Shown in pieces: positions 8,247-16,571 of a DNA stretch of 41,702 nt. How positions within the stretch are numbered: the first letter of the stretch is position 1; the number at the start of each line of letters is the position of its first letter. Under the pieces are notes generated by a model. It had not been told where the DNA came from. It worked only from the letters and a program-made list of their open reading frames with translations, and did not search any database. The stretch is from Lentisphaeria bacterium (GTDB lineage: Bacteria; Verrucomicrobiota; Lentisphaeria; Oligosphaerales; Oligosphaeraceae): contig JAKSPB010000024.1 in NCBI GenBank assembly GCA_024405215.1, positions 1-41,702 of the forward strand, in the 5' to 3' direction. The position numbers were made by a program, and so were the translations under genes.

Positions 8247-9008
8247 CTACTGAAGCATCCAGGGGATGGCCTTTTGGATTTCCCGATCCCAGAAGGGCCA
8301 TTCATGGGAATAGTCGGCCTGGTCCCAGACGACGTCGAAGCCCTTCGCCTTGGCGGCCTCGTAGAAGCGGCGGTTGACATCGAAGAAGCGCACGTCTCTT
8401 TCGCCGCAGGCGATGAAGAGGCGTGGCTTGACGGCGTCGGCGGGATAGCGTTCCAGCAGTCCGAAGACGTCCTCGTCGTCGGCTGCCGGTGTGGTCTGGA
8501 AATCCGCCTTGTAGAGATCGGGTTTTTCCTGCTTCAGCCAGGCGGGATCCAGGGCTCCGGAGAAGCATATTGCCGCGGCGAATTTCCCAGGGCATCGCAA
8601 GGCGGTCTTGAGGGTTCCGAAGCCACCCATGGAGAGTCCGGCGATGAAGCGCTTCCGAGGCGTGGTATCCACTTGGAATGCACCTTCAATCAAGGCGGGA
8701 AGTTCCGTGGAAATGTAATCGAAATAGCGTTCGCCGCTGGGGAGATTGCAGTAGAAGGAGCGCCCGCCGTCCGGCATGGCCACGGCCAGGCCCTGGGCTT
8801 CCGCATAGCGTTCGATGACGGTGCGGCGCATCCAGATGGTGTTGTCATCGGATAGACCGTGGAGAAGATAGAGCACCGGAGGCCGGTCTTGGGCGGCTGC
8901 TGCCTGCTGGCCGATCTGGGTGATGGCCGTGCGCGCGGGGAAGACCACGTTCACCTGCGTCATTTTCTGCAGGCAGTTGGAATAGAAGTCACATTGAAAG
9001 AAGGACAT
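8247..9008 (-). CDS. Alpha/beta-hydrolase esterase (EstA/S-formylglutathione hydrolase-like)
   Basis: 253 residues of the putative esterase family. The nucleophile elbow GLSMGG places the catalytic Ser at 126; the probable acid is D205 in CGERD and the base H235 in DYSHEWPFW. LYLLHGLSDD (about 47-55) forms the oxyanion region. There is no signal peptide, so it should act in the cytoplasm on acetyl or other short acyl esters, possibly of sugars. It starts 12 bp after gltA and ends 6 bp before hisA. The exact substrate cannot be read from the sequence. Confidence 0.85.
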   Translation of the reverse strand: MSFFQCDFYSNCLQKMTQVNVVFPARTAITQIGQQAAAAQDRPPVLYLLHGLSDDNTIWMRRTVIERYAEAQGLAVAMPDGGRSFYCNLPSGERYFDYISTELPALIEGAFQVDTTPRKRFIAGLSMGGFGTLKTALRCPGKFAAAICFSGALDPAWLKQEKPDLYKADFQTTPAADDEDVFGLLERYPADAVKPRLFIACGERDVRFFDVNRRFYEAAKAKGFDVVWDQADYSHEWPFWDREIQKAIPWMLQ

Positions 9009-9020
9009 AGTCGTTTGCGT

Positions 9021-10346
9021 CTATTTGGTTGCGGGGTGGGTGTATGGTGTGGAGGCCAGGCTGTCGGCTACGGTGCGCAGTTCTGGACCTACGTAGATCT
9101 GACGCGGGCGGACGATGCGCTGGGCAGTGTCATCGTGCTGTTCCAGCCATTGTGCGATCCATCCGGGAAGCCTTCCGATGGCGAACATGACGGTGAACAT
9201 GTTGATGGGGATTCCCATGGCGCGATAGGAGAGCCCGGTGTAGAAATCCACGTTGGGATAGAGGTGGCGTTCCTGGAAGAAGGAATCGTTCAGTGCGATA
9301 TCCTCCAGTTCCTGTGCGAATTCCAGGAAGGGGTCGTTGTGGTTCAGATGGTTCAGGACGCTCTTGCAAATCTTCTTGGCCACTTTTGCGCGAGGATCGT
9401 AGGTCTTGTAGACACGATGGCCAAAGCCATAGAGACGGAAGTTGTTGTTGCGGTCCTTGGCCTTTTCCACCAGCGTCCTGGGCGAGAGGCCGCTTTTCAT
9501 GGCTTCTTCCAGCATTTCCACGACTTGTTGGTTGGCGCCCCCGTGGAGCGGTCCCCACAGTGCGCAGACGCCGGCGGAAATGCTGGCATAGAGATTCGCC
9601 CGGCTGGACCCCACGCCGCGGACGACGGTGGTGGAGCAGTTTTGCTCATGGTCTGCGTGAAGAATCAGGAGCTGGTTCAGGGCACGGGTGATGACGGGGT
9701 CCGGCGCATAGTCATTCACGGGGGTATAGAACATCATGTTCAGGAAGTTCTCGCAGTAACGCAGATCCGCCCGGGGATAGACGATGGGATGGCCCATGTA
9801 TTTCTTGTAGGAGAAGGCGGCGATGGTGCGCAGCTTGGAAAGCAGGCGGGCCACGGTGATGTCGATGGCTTCGGTGGGGTCCAGCTCCAACTCGGGATAG
9901 AAAGTGGAGAGGGAGACCACCATGGCCGAAAGCATGGCCATGGGATGCGCGTGGTCGGGATACAAATTGAAGAAGTTCCGCATGTTCTCATGGAGAAGCG
10001 AATGCAGGTTCATCAATTTGCTGAACGCGTTGTATTCGGCAGGCGTGGGCAGGAAGCCGTGCACCAGCAGATAGGCGACTTCCAGGAAAGAACAGTGTTC
10101 CGCCAAGTCGGCGATGTCGTAGCCGCGGTAGCGCAGGATGCCCTTGTCGCCGTCCACGAAGGTGATGTTGCTTTCGCAGACGCCCGAATTCACCATGCCG
10201 GGATCGAAGGTCACTAGTCCGGTATTCTTTCGCAGGGTTCGGATGTCCAGGGCGCGTTCCCCCTGCGTCCCTTCCAATATGGGGAATTCGTAGTCGTGGC
10301 CGTCGTAGTTGAGGCGGGCATTCATGATTTTCTTGACAAGGCTCAT
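9021..10346 (-). CDS. gltA: Citrate synthase
   Basis: 441 residues; condenses acetyl-CoA with oxaloacetate. The active-site blocks are present: LHADHEQNCSTTVVRGVGSS, the GPLHGGANQQVVEML segment with the catalytic His, GFGHRVYKTYDPRA, and NVDFYTGL with the catalytic Asp. The ATG at 10346 was chosen because AGGAG lies just upstream; the longer start at 10373 falls inside a palindrome. It heads the leftward esterase-hisA-radical SAM series. An 18-bp perfect palindrome and a TATATT box precede it. Confidence 0.97.
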   Translation of the reverse strand: MSLVKKIMNARLNYDGHDYEFPILEGTQGERALDIRTLRKNTGLVTFDPGMVNSGVCESNITFVDGDKGILRYRGYDIADLAEHCSFLEVAYLLVHGFLPTPAEYNAFSKLMNLHSLLHENMRNFFNLYPDHAHPMAMLSAMVVSLSTFYPELELDPTEAIDITVARLLSKLRTIAAFSYKKYMGHPIVYPRADLRYCENFLNMMFYTPVNDYAPDPVITRALNQLLILHADHEQNCSTTVVRGVGSSRANLYASISAGVCALWGPLHGGANQQVVEMLEEAMKSGLSPRTLVEKAKDRNNNFRLYGFGHRVYKTYDPRAKVAKKICKSVLNHLNHNDPFLEFAQELEDIALNDSFFQERHLYPNVDFYTGLSYRAMGIPINMFTVMFAIGRLPGWIAQWLEQHDDTAQRIVRPRQIYVGPELRTVADSLASTPYTHPATK

Positions 10347-10361
10347 ATTTTCTCCTGAAAA

Positions 10362-10401
10362 GTTTTGCGCCATGGATCCATGGCGGAAAACTCATAATAT
10401 A
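10362..10401 (-). promoter_or_regulatory. Palindrome and -10-like box upstream of gltA
   Basis: CGCCATGGATCCATGGCG (10368-10385) is a perfect 18-bp palindrome; with GTTTTG/GAAAAC flanks the symmetry spans 30 bp with one mismatched pair. A TATATT box (10396-10401, minus strand) lies just upstream of it, so the palindrome would sit in the 5' leader before the Shine-Dalgarno. It could be a repressor site or a leader hairpin. Confidence 0.4.
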
Positions 10402-10545
10402 TTTCCTGTATAGAGACTTGACGGGGAACGGGAGACGAGAGGCGCGGCGCCGCGCACGGGGCGACCCGGCGGGGAACTCTCGGGGGGAGGGGCGGGCGCG
10501 GGTTTCGGCAAGATGCCTGGCTTTCAACCACCCTTGTCGTTTGCA

Positions 10546-10588
10546 TAAAAAAGCCCCTTTCCGCCGGGCGAACCCGGTGGAAAGGGGC
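10546..10588 (-). terminator. Intrinsic terminator after rplT
   Basis: On the minus strand GCCCCTTTCC-A-CCGGG pairs with CCCGG-C-GGAAAGGGGC around a TTCG tetraloop, followed by TTTTTT. A long GC-rich stem with a U-run closes the hisB-thrS-infC-rpmI-rplT unit. Confidence 0.93.
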
Positions 10589-10613
10589 GGAGGTGCGCAG
10601 TCGCGAATTTCAA

Positions 10614-10967
10614 TTACGCGCGGGCGGCCTTTGCCTTCTCGACGAGCTGCTGGAAAGCGGCGGCGTCGGTGACGGCGAGGTCAGCGAGCATCTTGCGGTT
10701 GATTTCGATGTTGGCCTTGTTGAGGCCATCGATCAGCCAGCTGTATTTGAAATCGAGGGCGCGGCAGGCAGCGTTGATGCGCTGGGTCCACAGCTGACGG
10801 TAGGCAATTTTCTTGTCTTTACGTCCGACGTAGGCGTTGGCCATGGCTCGATCCGTGGCGGTATACGCCATGCGGATGAGCTTGCTGCGGGTGCCGCTGA
10901 AGCCCTTGGCCATTTCGAGCACGCGCTTGCGGCGGGCTCTGGATGCGGGTGCGTTCGTTGCTCTCAT
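10614..10967 (-). CDS. rplT: 50S ribosomal protein L20
   Basis: 117 residues, basic; binds 23S rRNA early in 50S assembly. Characteristic segments are RARRKRVLEMAKGFSGTRSK, a variant AYVGRKDKKIAYRQLWTQRI, and the helical C-terminus NRKMLADLAVTD. It is preceded by GGAG and lies 34 bp after rpmI in the conserved infC-rpmI-rplT order. In many bacteria L20 represses this operon by binding its mRNA; no leader structure was identified here. A strong terminator follows. Confidence 0.97.
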   Translation of the reverse strand: MRATNAPASRARRKRVLEMAKGFSGTRSKLIRMAYTATDRAMANAYVGRKDKKIAYRQLWTQRINAACRALDFKYSWLIDGLNKANIEINRKMLADLAVTDAAAFQQLVEKAKAARA

Positions 10968-11001
10968 TGTTCAGTACTCCAAGCTAGATGGTTGACATCG
11001 A

Positions 11002-11202
11002 TTACAAACCGTAGGGGAAACAGGCCTTCATGCGGGAGAGCTCGGTGCTCTTGATCTCCTCGGGCTGGCCCAGACGACGCTTGCGGGTGGCGGACTTCTT
11101 GGTCAGAATGTGGCGACCACCTGCACGGTTGTGCATGAATTTTCCCGTTCCGGTCTGCTTGAAGCGCTTCGCGGCGGCTTTTCTCGTTTTCATCTTCGGC
11201 AT
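11002..11202 (-). CDS. rpmI: 50S ribosomal protein L35
   Basis: 66 residues. [20 protein letters not shown] at the N-terminus and [15 protein letters not shown] in the middle are diagnostic of L35. A good AGGAG Shine-Dalgarno lies about 7 nt before the ATG. It sits between infC and rplT as in most bacteria. Confidence 0.97.
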   Translation of the reverse strand: MPKMKTRKAAAKRFKQTGTGKFMHNRAGGRHILTKKSATRKRRLGQPEEIKSTELSRMKACFPYGL

Positions 11203-11325
11203 TTTGGTTTTCTCCTATTGGGAATGGCTACCGCCGGCTGATACGCCCGGGCGAGGGTAGAGAAAACGAACCCTTTGCCCATTGGCCGGCGCGTCAGTCA
11301 ACAAAACGACGGCAGCACAGTGTTG

Positions 11326-11922
11326 TTAGGCCTGAGGAGCCTCGACTGCGGTGGCAGATGCCTGTTCCTGAGCTTCCTTCTTGGCTGCGGCACGGGCTTC
11401 CGGCCGCACGGAAATGGTGGTGGAGAAGGTCTTCCGGTCCTGCCGGACGGGAGAATCCTGTTTTGCGATGTCCTCCAGCTGCTTGATGAATCGGTTCATG
11501 ATTTCCATGCCGATTTCCTGATGGCTCATTTCACGGCCACGGAACTGAAGGAGAAGGCGGACCTTGTCACCGTGCAGAAGGAATTCGCGGGCATGCTTGA
11601 GCTTGACATTCAGGTCGTTGTCATCAATGACAGGACGGAGCTTGACTTCCTTCAGCTTGGGCTGCAGGAGGTTCTTCTTGGCTTCGCGGGCGCGTTTGGC
11701 CTCCTCGAACTGGTATTTGCCGAAGTCCATGATGCGGGTCACGGGCGGTTCGGATTTGCTGGGAACCAGCACCAAGTCCAGTCCGGCTTGCTGTGCACGG
11801 GCCAGGGCGGTCTCGAAGGTCACGATGCCGACTTGCGCGTTGTTCTGGTCAATCAGACGGACGTCATGACCGCGCAGGAAACGATCTCCAGATTTGAGTT
11901 GCTTCACTCGGTTCAACTCCAT
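11326..11922 (-). CDS. infC: Translation initiation factor IF-3
   Basis: 198 residues. The N-domain (HDVRLIDQNNAQVGIV), the linker with MDFGKYQFEEAKRAREAKK, and the C-domain (EVKLRPVIDDNDLNVKLKHA, then RGREMSHQEIGMEIMNR) are all present. An Ala/Glu-rich tail follows residue about 175. The start is ATG rather than the AUU known from E. coli. No Shine-Dalgarno is visible in front of it. It follows thrS after 65 bp in the classical thrS-infC-rpmI-rplT cluster. Confidence 0.96.
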   Translation of the reverse strand: MELNRVKQLKSGDRFLRGHDVRLIDQNNAQVGIVTFETALARAQQAGLDLVLVPSKSEPPVTRIMDFGKYQFEEAKRAREAKKNLLQPKLKEVKLRPVIDDNDLNVKLKHAREFLLHGDKVRLLLQFRGREMSHQEIGMEIMNRFIKQLEDIAKQDSPVRQDRKTFSTTISVRPEARAAAKKEAQEQASATAVEAPQA

Positions 11923-11987
11923 TGTGGGTGGATTAAGTGCCCGGGGCGGCCGTGTGCCGTCCGGGGCGGTTCTTGCTGAGGATTCAG

Positions 11988-13742
11988 CTATGCCTTCTCG
12001 GCGATTTCCTTCTGGATGGTCTCGATGAAGGCGGGCAGGGCGACGACGTCACCCTTGACGTAGTATTTGCCACCGGCTTTGCTACGGTCGCGGACGGAGA
12101 TGGCGACGGTGCCGTCGTTCTGCTCCTTCTCGCCCACAACCAGCAGGTAGGGGATGCGGATGAGGCCGGCGTTCTTGATCTTGGCGCCGATGGGGCTGGC
12201 GTCCAGGTCGCTGGTGACGCGCAGGCCCTCCAGGCGGAGCTTCTTCTCGATTTCCTTGGCGTAGTCGTTGAACTTCTCGGAGATGGGAAGCACGCGGACC
12301 TGCTCGGGGGCCAGCCAGGTCGGGAAAGCGCCGGCGTAGTGCTCGACGAGGATGCCGAAGAAGCGTTCCAAGGAGCCCAGCAGGGCGCGGTGAACCATGT
12401 AGGGCTGATGGCGGAGGCCATCGGCGCCGATGTATTCCAGGTTGAAGCGCTCGGGCAGGTTGAAATCGAACTGGATGGTGGAAGTCTGCCACTCGCGGCC
12501 GATGGCGTCCTTGATTTTCAGGTCGATCTTGGGGCCGTAGAAGGCGCCGCCGCCTTCGTCCACTTCGTAGCTCATGCCTTCGGCCTTGATGGCGTTCAGC
12601 AGGGCCTCGGTGGCCTGCGCCCATTTTTCGGGAGCGCCGACGGCCTTGGCGGGACGGGTGGAGAGGTATGCCTTGATTTCCTTGAAACCGAAGCATTTCC
12701 AGATGTACATGGAGAAGCGGATGACCTCGCGGATTTCATCCATGATCTGCTCGGGGGTGCAGATGATGTGGGCGTCGTCCTGCGTAAATCCACGGACGCG
12801 CATGAGGCCATGGAGGACGCCTGCCTTTTCGTAGCGGTAGACCGTTCCGAACTCCGCCCAGCGGCAGGGCAGCTCGCGGTAGGAGCGGGGCTTGGTCTTG
12901 TAGATCATGATGTGGAAGGGGCAGTTCATGGGCTTGACGTAGTAGGGATCGCCGTCAATGTCCATGTTGGAGTACATGTTCTCCTTGTAGAAGCCCAGGT
13001 GCCCGGAGGTCTCCCAGAGGTTTGCACGGCCCACGTGGGGGGTATAGACCAGCTCGTAGCCGTTGCGGTAATGGGCATCGCGCCAGAAGGTCTCGATGAC
13101 GTTGCGGATGCGGGCTCCCATGGGATGCCAGGAGACCAGGCCGGGACCGATTTCCTCATGGAGGCTGAAGAGCTCCATTTCGGTGCCAATCTTGCGGTGG
13201 TCGCGCTTCTTGGCCTCTTCCACGCGCTTCAGGTAGTCGTCCAGTTCCTGCTTGGTGGGGAATGCGGTGCCGTAGACGCGCTGCAGCATCTTGTTCTTTT
13301 CGTCGCCGCGGAAGTAGGATCCGGCCACGCCGGTCAGCTTGACGGCGCCGATTTCGGAGGAGTTCTCCACGTGGGGGCCACGGCAGAGATCCACGAAGTC
13401 GCCACAGGTGTAGAGGGAAATCACGCCTTCCTCGGGGATGTCGTCCAGGCGGGAGAGCTTGTAGGTCTGGCCTTTGCTTTCAAAGAGCTTACGGGCCTCT
13501 TCGCGTGAAACCTCGGTACGGACGAAGGGAACCTTCTGCCCGATCATCTTGCGCATCCGGGTTTCGATCTCCTTGAGATCTTCGGGACCCAGGTGGTGTT
13601 CCATGTCGAAATCGTAGTAGAAGCCGTCCTCGGTGGCGGGGCCGATGTCGAACTTGGCATCGGGCCAGAGTTTGGCCACCACGGCGGCCATGATGTGTGC
13701 CGCAGAGTGACGGAGGGTGCTCAGATTTTTGTTGTCAGCCAT
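11988..13742 (-). CDS. thrS: Threonyl-tRNA synthetase lacking the TGS domain
   Basis: Class II synthetase, 584 residues from the ATG at 13742. The editing domain comes first: HSAAH (H12, H16) and the paired DLCRGPH (C120, H124). The catalytic core follows with motif 1 around WHPMGARIRN, motif 2 with RAEFGTVYRYE-like WAEFGTVYRYEKAG, motif 3 with GSLERFFGILVEH, and a C-terminal anticodon-binding domain. The roughly 60-residue N-terminal TGS domain of the E. coli-type enzyme is absent. A TTG start at 13790 would add only 16 residues and would overlap hisB, so it was not chosen. No Shine-Dalgarno is obvious. Confidence 0.95.
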   Translation of the reverse strand: MADNKNLSTLRHSAAHIMAAVVAKLWPDAKFDIGPATEDGFYYDFDMEHHLGPEDLKEIETRMRKMIGQKVPFVRTEVSREEARKLFESKGQTYKLSRLDDIPEEGVISLYTCGDFVDLCRGPHVENSSEIGAVKLTGVAGSYFRGDEKNKMLQRVYGTAFPTKQELDDYLKRVEEAKKRDHRKIGTEMELFSLHEEIGPGLVSWHPMGARIRNVIETFWRDAHYRNGYELVYTPHVGRANLWETSGHLGFYKENMYSNMDIDGDPYYVKPMNCPFHIMIYKTKPRSYRELPCRWAEFGTVYRYEKAGVLHGLMRVRGFTQDDAHIICTPEQIMDEIREVIRFSMYIWKCFGFKEIKAYLSTRPAKAVGAPEKWAQATEALLNAIKAEGMSYEVDEGGGAFYGPKIDLKIKDAIGREWQTSTIQFDFNLPERFNLEYIGADGLRHQPYMVHRALLGSLERFFGILVEHYAGAFPTWLAPEQVRVLPISEKFNDYAKEIEKKLRLEGLRVTSDLDASPIGAKIKNAGLIRIPYLLVVGEKEQNDGTVAISVRDRSKAGGKYYVKGDVVALPAFIETIQKEIAEKA

Positions 13743-13782
13743 GATGTTATCAAAATTGCCGGCTTGATGCGTCGGCGTTGAA

Positions 13783-14379
13783 TTATTCAAGAAGACCTTT
13801 GGTGGAGGGCATTTCGCCTGCCAGGACGGAATCCATTGCGGCGGCGGTTCTCAGGGCTCTTCCGAATGCCTTGAAGATGGCTTCTAGGCAGTGGTGGTTT
13901 TCGTCTCCGGCGAGGAGATCCACATGGAGGGTCATTCCCGCCGTGTTGACCAATGCCTGGAAGAACTCATGGAAGAGCTTGTGGCTGATGCCGCCTGCGA
14001 ACGCTTCGGGGAAGGCGCATCTCCAAGAGAGATGGGGCCTCCCGGAGAGGTCGACGACCGCGCTGGCGAGAGCTTAGTCCAGAGAGATGGTGGCTTCGCC
14101 GAATCTAGTGATCCCGCGCTTGTCACCCAGAGCGATTTTCATCGCCTGGCCAAGCGCGAGTCCCACGTCCTCCATGGTATGGTGTGCATCGATTTGCAAA
14201 TCGCCTTTTGCCTTGAGCTGCAAGGAAAAATGACCATGCTTGAAAGTCGCGTCAAGCATATGGTCGAAGAAGGGCAGTCCCGTGCCGATGACGTTGGTTG
14301 CAGGGCCGCCGTCCAGATTCAGCACCAGGGAGACTTTTGTCTCTTTGGTTTCTCGGTTGATTTCTGCGCTTCTTGGCAT
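13783..14379 (-). pseudogene. hisB: Imidazoleglycerol-phosphate dehydratase, interrupted by an in-frame TAA
   Basis: The reading frame covers a full-length monofunctional HisB (198 codons), but codon 102 is TAA (14074-14076). The first 101 residues carry [15 protein letters not shown] and the first metal motif HHTME. Reading on in the same frame gives ALASAVVDLSGRPHLSW, then FHEFFQALVNTAGMTLHVDL, the second metal motif HHCLE, and the C-terminal GEMPSTKGLLE with a normal TAA at 13783. The interruption falls in the conserved DEALA block, where Glu is expected, so one G-to-T change (GAA to TAA) explains it. There is no frameshift or other lesion, which points to a recent mutation, a sequence error, or readthrough. 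Confidence 0.9.
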
Positions 14380-14410
14380 TGTGGTAAAGATTTGTCTCGT
14401 AAAAAAGCGT

Positions 14411-14447
14411 AATATAGCACATTTCCTGCATATCTCTAGCGCACTAG
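14411..14447 (-). promoter_or_regulatory. Candidate promoter for the hisB-thrS-infC-rpmI-rplT unit
   Basis: Minus strand TGCTATATT gives an extended -10 (TATATT at 14411-14416), 32 bp before the hisB ATG. Just upstream is the inverted repeat TCTAG-CGCA-CTAGA (14434-14447). No good -35 is seen. CAGGAAAT between the two also appears next to the gltA -10 box. Confidence 0.35.
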
Positions 14448-14515
14448 AAATAATGCGATTTTGGAGGATGCGCTATGCTGGGGAAGGGCCTGTTTTTCCG
14501 GCGTTCTTCTTGTCG

Positions 14516-15727
14516 CTACGATTTGATGACGGCGCCAGCCTTCATGACGAATCCAACGTCCTGCATGGCCGAAATGTCCGTCAGGGGATTGCGGGCCATG
14601 GCGATGACGTCCGCCATTTTTCCCTTTTCAAGGGATCCGATGGAATCGCTCATGCGCAGCAGGTCGGCGGCGTTTTGGGTGGCGCAAAGCAAGGCTTCGC
14701 CCGGGCGGAAGCCGAAATCCACCATCAGTTGGAACTCCAGCGCCTGTTTCCCGTGAGGATTCATCGACGTGCCCGCGTCGGTGCCAAATGCGATCTTGAC
14801 GCCTGCCTCGCGGCATAAGCGCAGATGTTCCTTGTGATGCTGCAGGCACAGCTTCGCCTTTTCGATGGTCTCGTCGGGCAGGCCGACGCTTTTCCCGTGT
14901 GCGACAAGCTGGTAGGCGGCGATGATGGTCGGTACGAAATACGTCCCGTTTTCCTTCATGAGCCGGACGCATTCCTCGTCCATCATCATGCCGTGTTCAA
15001 TGGAGGTGATTCCCGCGCGGACCGCCGCCTTGATTCCCGCCGCGCCATGCGCGTGGGCGGAAGACAATTTCCCGTGCATTTTGGCTGTTTCCACGGCAGC
15101 GAGAATTTCGTCGTCCGCCATGTATTGTGCGCCCGGCGCGTCGCCCTTCGACATTACGCCGCCAGTGACCATCAGCTTGATCTGGTCGACGCCGTATTTG
15201 ATGTTGTAGCGGGCAGCTTGCCGGATGGCGCAAGGGGAATCCGCGATACGCAGGGGCGACTGGTAATATTGCGGCATCAGGTGCAGGTCCGAATGGCCGC
15301 CGGTCGGGCCGAGTGCCCAGCCTGAAACGAGCATGCGCGGGCCGATGATGCGTCCCGCTTCGATTTCATTGCGGAGCGCCACGTCGACAAAATCCGTCGC
15401 TCCCTCGTCCCGGATTGTCGTAAAGCCCGCATCCAGGTCCTCCCGTGCGTGGCGCATGGCGTCAAACGCGATGGCGCCCATAAGGTGGTATTCGCCATTG
15501 AAATCATCCTTGACGCCATTCATGTGCGTATGCACATGGCAGTCAATCAGGCCAGGCATCACGAATTTATCCGACAAATCGATGAACTCGTCTATGTTGT
15601 CGGGGGGGGCGGCGCCGTTCAGGATTTGCGTGATTTTGTCATTTTCAACCAGAATCAGCGCATTTTCGCGGATGTCGTCTTCCGAAATGCCTGTAAAGAG
15701 CAGCCCGCATCGAATTGCCTTTGTCAT
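14516..15727 (-). CDS. Metal-dependent amidohydrolase (imidazolonepropionase/prolidase-like)
   Basis: 403 residues of the amidohydrolase superfamily. Metal and catalytic motifs: DCHVHTH near residue 50, the carbamylated-lysine candidate in QIKLMVTGG, SAHAHG, SIEHG, and FGTDAG. The sequence is closest in style to the Xaa-Pro dipeptidase/aryldialkylphosphatase-related group that hydrolyses N-acyl or dipeptide substrates. The ATG at 15727 was chosen because AGGAG precedes it by about 9 nt; the longer frame overlaps lpxA. It has no signal peptide and is the last gene of tyrS-lpxA-amidohydrolase. The substrate cannot be determined by eye. Confidence 0.85.
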   Translation of the reverse strand: MTKAIRCGLLFTGISEDDIRENALILVENDKITQILNGAAPPDNIDEFIDLSDKFVMPGLIDCHVHTHMNGVKDDFNGEYHLMGAIAFDAMRHAREDLDAGFTTIRDEGATDFVDVALRNEIEAGRIIGPRMLVSGWALGPTGGHSDLHLMPQYYQSPLRIADSPCAIRQAARYNIKYGVDQIKLMVTGGVMSKGDAPGAQYMADDEILAAVETAKMHGKLSSAHAHGAAGIKAAVRAGITSIEHGMMMDEECVRLMKENGTYFVPTIIAAYQLVAHGKSVGLPDETIEKAKLCLQHHKEHLRLCREAGVKIAFGTDAGTSMNPHGKQALEFQLMVDFGFRPGEALLCATQNAADLLRMSDSIGSLEKGKMADVIAMARNPLTDISAMQDVGFVMKAGAVIKS

Positions 15728-15743
15728 TCTGTCGTTCTCCTGT

Positions 15744-16544
15744 TTAATCAGCGGAAGCAACAGCTGCTTTGCCGCCAGTTGTCAGGCCGCGCTTCGTGCC
15801 TTCAAGAAATTCCACGAAGGTGCGGATTTCAGGGAAGTCCGGGAGTTCCGCGCGGATTTTCGCGATGGCGTTGGGACGGCTGAAGCCATCCTGACAGGCG
15901 ATTTTGACGGCTTCCTTGATGGCGTTGACCACTTCAAGTCTCCAGCCGGCGCGGTGCAGGCCCACGGCGTTGATGCCCTGGATGGCGTCCTCTTGGACAA
16001 TGCCGTAGGGGACCACGTCCTGGCGGAGCCTCGAGCCGCCGCCGACCATGGCCAGTTCGCCGATGCGGCAGAATTGGTGGACGAGGGTCTGGCCGGAGAT
16101 GAAGGCGTGGCGTCCGACTTCCACGCGGCCAGCCAGCAGAGACGCATTGGCGATGATGACATCGTCGGCGATCTGGCAGTTGTGTCCGAGATGGACGAAG
16201 GCCATGAGCATGACGTTGTTTCCGACGACGGTATGACTGCCTTCCTCGACGCCCCGATGGATGGTGACGTATTCGCGGATGATGCAGTTCTCGCCGATGT
16301 CGGTGAAGGACTCCTGGCCGTGGAAATGCACGTCCTGGGGTTCGTCGCCCAGGTTTGCGCCGCAGTGGATGCGGGTGCCTTTGCCGATTGTGGTGTTTCC
16401 GGAGAGGACCACATGGGGGCCGATGACGCATCCATCGCCGATTTTGACATTCCTGCCGATGACGGCGAAGGGGCCGATGGTCACGTCGTTTCCGAGGATG
16501 GCGCCTTCTTCAATGGCTGCGCGGGGATCGATGTTGCTTGGCAT
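15744..16544 (-). CDS. lpxA: UDP-N-acetylglucosamine acyltransferase LpxA
   Basis: First enzyme of lipid A synthesis, 266 residues. A left-handed beta-helix of hexapeptide repeats runs from IGPFAVIG to about residue 185, followed by the helical C-terminus. HLGH (H118, H121) corresponds to the AHIAH region with the catalytic base, and the VGLHRAGW motif is conserved. AGGAG precedes the ATG. It is 27 bp after tyrS and 16 bp before the amidohydrolase; the usual lpxD/fabZ/lpxB partners are absent here. Its presence implies an LPS-bearing outer membrane. Confidence 0.96.
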   Translation of the reverse strand: MPSNIDPRAAIEEGAILGNDVTIGPFAVIGRNVKIGDGCVIGPHVVLSGNTTIGKGTRIHCGANLGDEPQDVHFHGQESFTDIGENCIIREYVTIHRGVEEGSHTVVGNNVMLMAFVHLGHNCQIADDVIIANASLLAGRVEVGRHAFISGQTLVHQFCRIGELAMVGGGSRLRQDVVPYGIVQEDAIQGINAVGLHRAGWRLEVVNAIKEAVKIACQDGFSRPNAIAKIRAELPDFPEIRTFVEFLEGTKRGLTTGGKAAVASAD

Positions 16545-16571
16545 GGTGGTTCTCTCCTGAGGAAAATACGG

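Noticed and set aside
8859-10217. 452-codon rightward frame opposite gltA
   Set aside because: Antisense shadow of citrate synthase, with low-complexity composition.
11937-13508. 523-codon rightward frame opposite thrS
   Set aside because: It is the antisense shadow of a clearly conserved synthetase gene; its Gly/Val/Asp-rich composition comes from codon bias in GC-rich DNA, and no motif is seen.
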